This document shows positions 1 to 6,313 of a stretch of DNA of 7,706 nucleotides, in pieces. The stretch lies in contig JAEYZS010000285.1 of the NCBI GenBank assembly GCA_023427925.1, positions 1-7,706 on the forward strand. Direction: 5' to 3'. Both the position numbers and the translations under genes were made by a program. The notes under the pieces were generated by a model. The model searched no databases and was not told the origin of the DNA. It saw only the letters and a program-made list of their open reading frames with translations. Source of the DNA: Pseudomonadota bacterium (GTDB taxonomy: Bacteria > Bdellovibrionota > Bdellovibrionia > Bdellovibrionales > JAEYZS01). Within the stretch, counting starts at the first letter, position 1. Every line of letters starts with the position of its first letter.

Positions 1-53
1 CACCGAGATCTACACCGTCTAATTCGTCTTCAGCGTCAGATGTTTATAAGAGA
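1..53 (+). other. Illumina Nextera adapter remnant (non-genomic contig end)
   Basis: Bases 1-15 (CACCGAGATCTACAC) equal the 3' end of the Illumina P5 oligo. Bases 16-23 (CGTCTAAT) sit where an 8-base i5 index belongs and match, from memory, Nextera XT index S510. Bases 24-53 follow the Nextera read-1 transposase adapter with only three mismatches, at 29, 30 and 44, all G in the adapter and T here. Agreement stops at base 54, which is where genomic sequence should begin, give or take three bases. These bases should not be used for gene starts, homology or regulatory inference. The adapter happens to be open in the frame of the first gene and supplies its apparent ATG. Confidence 0.95.
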
Positions 54-495
54 AATATTCAAATCAGAGCAAGACACTAAAAATTATAAAGTAATGATTT
101 TACATAGACTCCGCCACCAAATCGAAAATGGACTGATGGTCTCCAAAAGATTACAAAAGATTTCTCTAGAAAACTTAAGAATCATAGACGAAATTATTCA
201 AAAGGCAGAGATTCATAAACTAAAAAAAGGCGTTTGGAGTGTTGCATGGGAAGCAAAGACCGGTAAAACTCTTTACGAAATAGAAATTCCTTTAATTATC
301 TCTAAGAGCACACCTACTCCCACAGATTTTAAAAACGCATTACAAAAAGATTTGGATTTAAAGCAAAGACTTTCAACCGAACGCATAGAAATTTTCAAAT
401 CTGCTCAGCAAAATCTTCGCGGCATGGAGAACATCACCATACAAGAAGCGCTTCCTACCCTCTACAAACTCCAAGAATTGCTCTCTCGACATTAA
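40..495 (+). CDS. Hypothetical protein, 5'-truncated (unrecognised)
   Basis: I do not recognise this protein. The ATG at 40 lies inside the sequencing adapter, so the first four or five residues (MFIRE) are artefactual. The frame is open to base 1, so the true gene starts beyond the contig or at an internal ATG such as 94 or 136, neither of which has a clear Shine-Dalgarno. The genomic part gives about 146 residues. Residues 17-60 are basic and look helical. A short probable beta segment follows near residues 65-90 (around GVWSVAWEAKTGKTLYEIEI), then a Thr/Pro linker and a helical C-terminus ending LLSRH. No signal peptide, membrane segment or cysteines are seen. The stop is TAA at 493-495. 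A 98-base gap separates it from the SelO-like gene on the same strand, so co-transcription is possible but not shown. That the frame is coding is fairly likely; its function is unknown. Confidence 0.6.
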   Translation: MFIREIFKSEQDTKNYKVMILHRLRHQIENGLMVSKRLQKISLENLRIIDEIIQKAEIHKLKKGVWSVAWEAKTGKTLYEIEIPLIISKSTPTPTDFKNALQKDLDLKQRLSTERIEIFKSAQQNLRGMENITIQEALPTLYKLQELLSRH

Positions 496-593
496 ATATA
501 TACCCAAAGAAAGGTCTTGATTTCTCTTTTAAAACACAAATTCTACACATTAGTCCTGTATTAAAATTGTATATATGCCGATATCTTTTATGA

Positions 594-2459
594 GTGAAGA
601 AGCGTTTATCGAGTGCCGCAAAAGCACAGACAATTAAAGTCAAAAAGGATGTAACATCTAGCGACTATTCGTGTTTTGACCTTATTGATGGAACTCATCC
701 TTGGCAAAAAGCCCTTTCGGATCAAGTTGTACTTTATCCAGTACGAGAATTAAATCGCGGTAAAGTAACATATTTTAACTACAGACTTGCAAAGGAAATG
801 GGGTTGATTCAATCAGACCATCCTCATAAGATGACAAAAGAGCTTGAAAAGAAAATCATCAAAACATTTTCACTTCAAATCATTAATGAATACGAACAAG
901 AAAATAATATTAAGTACGACCCATCGGTAGTTAAAAAAAATATGTACATGGCAACACGTTATCTACAGTTGCAACATGATTCTCGGTCAGGAAAAACCTC
1001 CGGAGATGGAAGAAGCATTTGGAATGGTTACATTACTCAAAGTGGTAAGGTTTGGGACGTTTCTAGTCGTGGAACTGGAGTGACAAAGCTAGCTCCCGGT
1101 GCCGCGAAGTCTGACAAGCCTCTTCAAACAGGCAATGAAGAATTCGGCTATAGTTGCGGCCAAATGGAAATTGACGAGCTCTATGCGACTGCAATTTCTT
1201 CGGAAATTTTTCATCACAATAAGATATCAACGGAAAGAGTTCTAACAATCATTGATCTTGGTAAAGGATTAGCCATCGGAGTGCGTGCCGCTCCGAATTT
1301 GATACGTCCTGCTCACCTCTTTTTATTCCTAAAACAAAACGACCTTAAGAGTTTAAAAAAGGGCGTTGATTATATGATCGACCGCCAAGTAAAAAACAAA
1401 GAGTGGGAGATTATTCCTGGCAAAAATAAATACGATCAATTCATGGAATACATCGTCGATAGCTTCTCTAAGTTCTTCTCGCGGCTCGAAGTTGATTATA
1501 TTTTTGCTTGGCTCGATTGGGATGGAGACAATATCCTGGCAAATGCTGGAATTATTGATTATGGATCCATCCGACAATTCGGTGTCCGTCATGATCAATA
1601 CCGATACGACGACGTAGAAAGATTCTCGACAACTTTGAATGAGCAAAAGAGCAAGGCAAGACAGCTAGTTCAAACCTTTGCACAAATTTCTGACTTTATA
1701 AAGTTCGGCAAAAAAACGAACATTCATGATTTCAAAGACCATGCATACGTCAAAAAATTCGATAAACAGTTTACGTACTATTTTCAAAGACAACGTCTCT
1801 ACAATATTGGTTTTCGAAAAGGAGATATCAATTACATTTTAGAAAATCATTTTGATGCCACCTTAAAGTTTGAACAAGTATTCAAATACTTTGAGACCGT
1901 GAAGACCCAGAGGAAACCTGAAAAGGTTGCTGACGGCATCAATAGACCAGCAATCTTTAACATGCGTGACCTCCTTCGCGAGCTCCCTACCCTGCTTCGA
2001 AAAAACGAACTGCTCCCAGTTGATCCAAAAATACTATTTGATTTAATGATCTCAGCCAATGCTTCTGCAAAGGACCTCCAGTTTAAAGAATCTTATTCTA
2101 CTAAACTTTTGGAGCTCCAAAAGTATTACTTAGATCTCTTTGAGGCCACTCGGCGCAGACGCGGATTAGAGCGCATACTCTCTGAGGTAGAAAATCGCTC
2201 TAAAGTTATTAACCGTGCTGATAGAGCCACTGGTAACGCAATCATTACTGTGGTTGATAAGATCATAACAAATATCAAATCAGGCTTTCCTATTGAAAAT
2301 GTTCAGGAACTCATCGAGGGTTATGTGGATTCACAACTTTTGGTTCCAGAAGAAGCGACATTCAAGTTGGATGACATCCTAAAGCGCAAGAAGATGACAA
2401 CAAAAAAGCTTCTTACGAAGCTTTTTGTAATCACCAACGATATGAAAGACGAGATCTAA
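594..2459 (+). CDS. SelO/YdiU-like protein (putative protein adenylyltransferase, divergent)
   Basis: SelO (UPF0061) proteins have a kinase fold with ATP bound in flipped orientation and transfer AMP to hydroxyl groups of proteins. In order, the SelO-type landmarks here are: GDGR at 137-140; W-D followed by RGTG at 154-162, where SelO has KGAG; a helix with E195 as candidate for the lysine's ion-pair partner; R231 and R238, with the seven-residue spacing of the gamma-phosphate arginines; and D312-N313 followed ten residues later by D322-Y-G, matching the SelO catalytic and metal-binding Asp/Asn/Asp. The usual ion-pair lysine is Arg (R159). At 621 residues it is longer than E. coli YdiU (about 478), mostly through a helical tail of some 295 residues after DYG. 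The start is GTG at 594, the first possible codon after an in-frame TGA at 591; no Shine-Dalgarno precedes it and the next in-frame ATG is residue 69. The stop interlocks with that of the convergent desaturase. Family membership is likely; activity is uncertain. Confidence 0.75.
   Translation: MKKRLSSAAKAQTIKVKKDVTSSDYSCFDLIDGTHPWQKALSDQVVLYPVRELNRGKVTYFNYRLAKEMGLIQSDHPHKMTKELEKKIIKTFSLQIINEYEQENNIKYDPSVVKKNMYMATRYLQLQHDSRSGKTSGDGRSIWNGYITQSGKVWDVSSRGTGVTKLAPGAAKSDKPLQTGNEEFGYSCGQMEIDELYATAISSEIFHHNKISTERVLTIIDLGKGLAIGVRAAPNLIRPAHLFLFLKQNDLKSLKKGVDYMIDRQVKNKEWEIIPGKNKYDQFMEYIVDSFSKFFSRLEVDYIFAWLDWDGDNILANAGIIDYGSIRQFGVRHDQYRYDDVERFSTTLNEQKSKARQLVQTFAQISDFIKFGKKTNIHDFKDHAYVKKFDKQFTYYFQRQRLYNIGFRKGDINYILENHFDATLKFEQVFKYFETVKTQRKPEKVADGINRPAIFNMRDLLRELPTLLRKNELLPVDPKILFDLMISANASAKDLQFKESYSTKLLELQKYYLDLFEATRRRRGLERILSEVENRSKVINRADRATGNAIITVVDKIITNIKSGFPIENVQELIEGYVDSQLLVPEEATFKLDDILKRKKMTTKKLLTKLFVITNDMKDEI
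2403..2426 (-). terminator. Bidirectional hairpin with A/T tracts, likely desaturase terminator
   Basis: AAAAAGCTTC, loop TTAC, GAAGCTTTTT form a perfect 10-bp stem with a 4-base loop. The 3' arm ends in a T-run on either strand (T5 on plus, T6 on minus). Read on the minus strand it lies 30 bases past the desaturase stop, the normal place for an intrinsic terminator. On the plus strand it falls inside the last ~20 codons of the SelO-like gene, before that gene's stop. The stem has only three G-C pairs, so its strength is moderate. Confidence 0.65.
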
Positions 2460-3550
2460 ACTCTTACTGATTTCATCAGCATTTTTTTCTGAATTTTCCA
2501 TTGCTTATAGGCATATTCAAACTCTAATCGTGCAATTTTCATATCTGCTTTGAGTTGTAAATATTTTTCATAAGACTGAGTCTTTAGCTCAGATTTTTTC
2601 CTTTGATATTCGCTGACGAGTTGTTTTGCCCTCTTTTGAGCGTCTTGCATTTTTAACTGCATTGCCTGAAACCTTTCAAGCGGCACACCTTCTAGAGCAA
2701 GGTTTTTAGACTGAAGATTAATTTTTGCCATTGTGACATCGTAATGGGAAACTTTTCTAAGTTTAGTCACAAGTCCCATCGCCCAGAGAGCTCGAATGGT
2801 CCATTTTGAAGGATCCCACTGATACCATTTTATCGCACAACGGTAGTCGGACTGAAATTCATGGTGGTAGTTGTGATATCCTTCTCCAAATGTCAAAACG
2901 GCAACTAAAAAACTATCACGAGCTGTGTGCTTAGTACTGTAGGGCTGAGTTCCAAACATGTGAGCAAATGAGTTCACCAAGAACGTTGAGTGGTGAGTCG
3001 CCACTGCTCTTAATATCCCACCAAAAATAAGGCCGCCCAAACCTAACCCTAAAAACTCACCCACCAGCCAAGGCAAACCGAAACCGACTGCCAATGAAAT
3101 CGGAGCATAGTATTTGTGTTGAAACTGCAAAAGCTTACTCGCAGCAAGGTCTTTAGGAAAATCAGTGTTTGTATTTCTCTTGAGAAAAAGCCATCCAATG
3201 TGGGCATACCAAAAACCTTTTTTAATACTGTATGGATCTTGCTCTGTATCAACTTTATGATGATGAATCCTGTGGTCGGCTGCCCATTCAAGCACAGAAC
3301 CCTGAAACGCACCTGCACCAAAAAACACATAAAGAAATTCCAAGACAGGATGAACATCATAACTTTTGTGAGAGAAGTATCTATGATAGCCACATGTGAT
3401 GGACATATTTGAAATCGTATAAAAAACAACAAACAGAGTCACAAGCCACCAGCTAAATCCAACTTGATTGAGATAAAGCGGCACTAGAATCATTGCTGCT
3501 ATGGGCGTTAAGGTTAAAAAAAGTGTGTTTCTCCAATTGATGTTTTTCAT
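2456..3550 (-). CDS. Acyl-CoA/fatty acid delta-9-type desaturase with coiled-coil C-terminal tail
   Basis: This is an integral membrane di-iron desaturase of the stearoyl-CoA desaturase family, which introduces a cis double bond into acyl chains using O2 and reducing equivalents. All three histidine boxes are present: H56-R-Y-F-S-H61, H93-R-I-H96-H97, and H226-N-Y-H229-H230. The NS-x-AH element (N193, H197) also matches the metal-site residues of SCD enzymes. Hydrophobic segments lie at about 9-27, 33-52, 69-86 and 148-183. After the desaturase core (to about 260), residues 285-364 form a charged, probably coiled-coil tail rich in K, Q, E and L, with no cytochrome b5-like domain. The ATG at 3550 has a GGAG five bases upstream (3556-3559). 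The gene is divergent from hldD and convergent with the SelO-like gene, overlapping it by four bases. It may adjust membrane unsaturation; regioselectivity cannot be read from sequence. Confidence 0.92.
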   Translation of the reverse strand: MKNINWRNTLFLTLTPIAAMILVPLYLNQVGFSWWLVTLFVVFYTISNMSITCGYHRYFSHKSYDVHPVLEFLYVFFGAGAFQGSVLEWAADHRIHHHKVDTEQDPYSIKKGFWYAHIGWLFLKRNTNTDFPKDLAASKLLQFQHKYYAPISLAVGFGLPWLVGEFLGLGLGGLIFGGILRAVATHHSTFLVNSFAHMFGTQPYSTKHTARDSFLVAVLTFGEGYHNYHHEFQSDYRCAIKWYQWDPSKWTIRALWAMGLVTKLRKVSHYDVTMAKINLQSKNLALEGVPLERFQAMQLKMQDAQKRAKQLVSEYQRKKSELKTQSYEKYLQLKADMKIARLEFEYAYKQWKIQKKMLMKSVRV

Positions 3551-3551
3551 C

Positions 3552-3581
3552 TTGTCTCCAAGTGTTTCTTTCCTCTATATT
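3552..3581 (+). promoter_or_regulatory. Candidate promoter for hldD-phhA
   Basis: TTGTCT (3552-3557) and TATATT (3576-3581), with an 18-base spacer, resemble a sigma-70 promoter. It would overlap the putative desaturase promoter on the other strand, in the only non-coding gap between these divergent genes, and would give an untranslated leader of about 70 bases. A second AT-rich box near 3602-3610 is an alternative. Consensus resemblance only. Confidence 0.3.
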
Positions 3582-3604
3582 ATCACACGTAAAGACAGAG
3601 TTAA
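3556..3604 (-). promoter_or_regulatory. Candidate promoter and RBS for the desaturase
   Basis: On the minus strand, TTAACT (3599-3604) and TAATAT (3577-3582) are separated by 16 bases. The overlapping string TGTGATAAT also resembles an extended -10. A GGAG Shine-Dalgarno (3556-3559) follows, five bases before the ATG. This rests on consensus resemblance only. Confidence 0.35.
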
Positions 3605-3647
3605 TATATTTCGCTTAACACAAGGCGAAAGGCCTCAATAGGATTTT

Positions 3648-3652
3648 AGGAG
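3648..3652 (+). promoter_or_regulatory. Ribosome binding site of hldD
   Basis: AGGAG lies seven bases before the ATG at 3660, a near-ideal Shine-Dalgarno that fixes this start. Confidence 0.75.
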
Positions 3653-3659
3653 CAAATAA

Positions 3660-4643
3660 ATGATTATCGTGACAGGAGCAACAGGATTTATCGGAAGCGC
3701 CTTTGTATGGGAACTAAACCAGCAAGGTATTGATAATATTATCTGTGCCGACCTTCCCTCATCTGATCTTAAACTAAAAAATCTTGCAAAAAGAAAATAT
3801 AAGGAATTTGTTAGCAAAGAAGATCTCCTTAAAAAACTAGACTCCACACTTTTAAAAAACGAAGTGACTTGGATTGTTCATATGGGGGCAAATTCCTCAA
3901 CGACGGCAACAGATCGCGAAGCCGTAATGGAAACTAATTTTCATTACACACAAAAACTTTTTGATTGGTGTCGAGATAATGATAAGAATTTTATCTACGC
4001 ATCCAGTGGTGCTACTTATGGTGATGGATCAAAAGGATATGATGACAACACATCGTCGTTTGAATTAAGTCCACTTAATCTCTACGGTGAATCTAAGGTT
4101 TTATTTGATCGCTATTTTGAAACTCAAATGAAAGAAGGAAATAAACTTCCAAAGTCATGTTATGGTCTAAAGTTTTTTAATGTTTATGGACCTCAAGAAT
4201 ATCACAAAGAAGATATGTCGAGTGTTGTCTTTAAAGCCCACGAACAAATTTTAGATAAAGGTGTTCTAAAGTTATTTAAGTCACATCACCCAGAATACGA
4301 AGATGGTCATCAAAAACGAGATTTTGTTTACGTAAAAGACATTACACGCTGGATGGCTGAGCTTATGAATAAACCTGGCAATCATGGAATATTCAATATG
4401 GGTTACGGCAAAGCCCGCACTTGGTTGGACCTTGCATCCGAGGTATTTAAAAATATGGATAGGCCGATGAAGATTGATTGGATTGAGATTCCGCAAAATT
4501 TACGAGAAAAGTATCAGTACTTTACTGAAGCAAAAATGGATAAACTTATGTCATTGGGTTTAAGTAAACCTCAGTGGCCATTAGAAAAAGGCATTCAAGA
4601 TTACGTCGCTGGACACTTAAATAACGAGGATCCTTATCTGTGA
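3660..4643 (+). CDS. hldD: ADP-L-glycero-D-manno-heptose-6-epimerase
   Basis: This cytoplasmic NAD(P)-dependent short-chain dehydrogenase/reductase converts ADP-D-glycero-beta-D-manno-heptose to the L-glycero form used for the LPS inner core. The Rossmann motif GATGFIG is at 6-12, with D31 at the end of beta-2 and K53-E-D55 aligning without gaps to E. coli HldD. The signature SSTT is at 79-82. The catalytic pair Y142/K146 (YGESK) and a second candidate catalytic lysine, K183 in FNVYGPQE-x-HK, match E. coli Y140, K144 and K178. FKRDFVYV is represented by KRDFVYV, and the C-terminus ends in the usual amphipathic helix. The length of 327 residues is close to the E. coli enzyme (310). It is first in a two-gene unit; its TGA overlaps the GTG of the downstream phenylalanine hydroxylase. 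No other heptose genes are in the window. A related sugar epimerase is possible, but the SSTT and HK features favour HldD. Confidence 0.92.
   Translation: MIIVTGATGFIGSAFVWELNQQGIDNIICADLPSSDLKLKNLAKRKYKEFVSKEDLLKKLDSTLLKNEVTWIVHMGANSSTTATDREAVMETNFHYTQKLFDWCRDNDKNFIYASSGATYGDGSKGYDDNTSSFELSPLNLYGESKVLFDRYFETQMKEGNKLPKSCYGLKFFNVYGPQEYHKEDMSSVVFKAHEQILDKGVLKLFKSHHPEYEDGHQKRDFVYVKDITRWMAELMNKPGNHGIFNMGYGKARTWLDLASEVFKNMDRPMKIDWIEIPQNLREKYQYFTEAKMDKLMSLGLSKPQWPLEKGIQDYVAGHLNNEDPYL
4626..4630 (+). promoter_or_regulatory. Ribosome binding site of phhA inside the hldD 3' end
   Basis: GAGGA lies nine bases before the GTG at 4640, within the last codons of hldD. It supports the GTG start and the GTGA start/stop overlap. 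Confidence 0.6.
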
Positions 4644-6313
4644 AGACGGAAATTCCATTTCATTTAAAAAAATATGTAGTTGAACAAGAGCCCGCTAAGT
4701 ACACTTCAGTAGATCAGGCTGTTTGGCGATTTGTTCTTAGACAACTTAAGAATTATTTATCAAAGCACGCGCATGAATCTTACTTAGACGGTTTAAATAA
4801 AACCGGAATTACCATCGAAGAAATTCCGAGTATCGAAAGCATCAGCCAAAAAATGAGCGACTTTGGTTGGAAGGCTGCACCGGTGAGTGGGTTCATTCCG
4901 CCTGCAAGTTTTTTAGAATTGCAAGCACTAAAGATTCTTCCAATTGCGTCGGATATGCGTACAATCAATCATCTAACCTATACACCGGCGCCAGACATCG
5001 TTCACGAGGCCGCTGGACATGCACCGATGGTCGCAAATGCTGAGTTCCGAAATTACCTTGAAGAATATGCATTGGTTGCAAAGAAAGCCATCATCAACAA
5101 AAAAGATCTCGAGCTTTACGAAGCCATCAGAGATCTTTCAGATATCAAAGAGCATCCCAACGCTACTAAAGAAGAAAAAGACTCTGCACAAAAGAGGCTC
5201 GATCAAATTTCTGCAAATATGGGGGAGCCTTCAGAGGCGTCACTCCTTGCCCGCATGGCGTGGTGGACTACGGAATATGGTTTAATCGGAACTGAAAATC
5301 CAAAGATTTATGGAGCGGGCTTACTGTCCTCAGCAGGAGAGGGAAAATCAGCTCTTAGTGATACGACAAAAAAAATTCCGTTTACCTTAGATTGCCTCAA
5401 GTTCTCATACGACATTACCGAGCCTCAACCTCAGCTCTTTGTGACAGATAGCTTCGCTACACTATCGAGAGTATTAAAAGAATTTTCCGAGACTATGTCT
5501 TATAAGCGCGGAGGACTTTATGGACTTGAAGTCGCGCAAAAAGCAGAGACCGCAAACACTGTTGAGTTTGAAAATGGCGTCCAAGTGTCGGGTTTACTCT
5601 CAAAAATCCACACAAAAAACAACAAGGCTGCTTATCTTCAATTTACAGGTCCTTGTCAAATTTCATATCAGGAGAAAGAACTCGAGGGCCAAGGTACTGC
5701 CAGACACAAAGAAGGCTTTGGCTGCCCGGTTGGTAAAATCAAAACTTCTACTGAAAGCAACATTGTTTGGGACTCTGGCGTTGAACTGAAGGGCACTCTT
5801 GTCAGTGAAATAAAAAAAGACTCTAAAACTCTTGTAAAAACCTTTAAGGACTGCAAAGTCATGTTAGATGGAAAAGTTCTATTCGATCCATCATGGGGTG
5901 AATACGATCTTGTGCTTGGGATAACTGTTACATCGGTATTTGGTGGAGCCGCCGATAAAGAAGCTTATGGTGAGTTCGACGATTTTGTTGCGAAAAAAGT
6001 TCCAGAGAAAAAATATACTGAGCAACAACAGCATCTTTTTGGTCTTTATCAAAAAGTAAGGGACTTGCGAAAAAACATTAAAGGCAATAACCAAATTGAA
6101 AAAGAGCTGATTCAAATTTTAGAAGAACTCAAGAAACATCCGCAGGACTGGTTACTTAAACTTGAAATTCTGGAATTAACATATCAAATGCTGTCACGCC
6201 CTTCTTGGGCATCTGATATTGAAAGCGAACTTGCACTCCTTGCTCAAGGCAAGGAAGAGATTTCTTATTTTATTGCGGAAGGCTTGAAGCTTGCGTCGCG
6301 ATTAGAGATTTAG
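4640..6313 (+). CDS. phhA: Aromatic amino acid hydroxylase, long form (probable phenylalanine 4-monooxygenase)
   Basis: A pterin-dependent, non-haem iron enzyme that hydroxylates phenylalanine to tyrosine in the cytosol. The iron site is H122-E-A-A-G-H127 within TPAPDIVHEAAGH, plus E212 in WWTTEYGL. YGAGLLSSAGE (224-234) and the Y257-D-I-T-E-P-Q-P-Q-L-F-V stretch are also family hallmarks. Two things differ from compact bacterial PhhA. About 45 extra residues sit between the second His and the Glu (85 apart, against about 40 in human PAH). Some 265 residues follow the catalytic domain (from about 290): first a Gly-rich, probably beta-rich region with four cysteines, then a helical tail. There is no N-terminal ACT domain. 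The start is GTG, overlapping hldD's TGA (GTGA), so translation is probably coupled. No pterin carbinolamine dehydratase gene is visible. Tyr or Trp specificity cannot be excluded; together with nearby hppD, Phe is favoured. Confidence 0.9.
   Translation: MKTEIPFHLKKYVVEQEPAKYTSVDQAVWRFVLRQLKNYLSKHAHESYLDGLNKTGITIEEIPSIESISQKMSDFGWKAAPVSGFIPPASFLELQALKILPIASDMRTINHLTYTPAPDIVHEAAGHAPMVANAEFRNYLEEYALVAKKAIINKKDLELYEAIRDLSDIKEHPNATKEEKDSAQKRLDQISANMGEPSEASLLARMAWWTTEYGLIGTENPKIYGAGLLSSAGEGKSALSDTTKKIPFTLDCLKFSYDITEPQPQLFVTDSFATLSRVLKEFSETMSYKRGGLYGLEVAQKAETANTVEFENGVQVSGLLSKIHTKNNKAAYLQFTGPCQISYQEKELEGQGTARHKEGFGCPVGKIKTSTESNIVWDSGVELKGTLVSEIKKDSKTLVKTFKDCKVMLDGKVLFDPSWGEYDLVLGITVTSVFGGAADKEAYGEFDDFVAKKVPEKKYTEQQQHLFGLYQKVRDLRKNIKGNNQIEKELIQILEELKKHPQDWLLKLEILELTYQMLSRPSWASDIESELALLAQGKEEISYFIAEGLKLASRLEI

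Noticed and set aside
505..532. AGAAA ... TTTCT pairing followed by T-rich sequence after the first gene
   Set aside because: The stem is five A/T-rich pairs with an 8-base loop, too weak to call a terminator.
517..576. Promoter-like boxes (TTGATT at 517-522, TATATA at 570-575) before the SelO-like gene
   Set aside because: No pair of boxes combines a good -35, a good -10 and 16-18 base spacing; AT-rich sequence gives such matches by chance.
3049..3432. Open frames antisense to or overlapping the desaturase and other genes (for example 3116-3412, 5019-5285, 5520-5789)
   Set aside because: They are shadows of confidently identified genes, with no recognisable domains or ribosome binding sites.
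3622..3634. AGGC-GAAAG-GCCT small hairpin in the hldD leader
   Set aside because: It has a four-base stem only and no sign of a riboswitch or attenuator around it.
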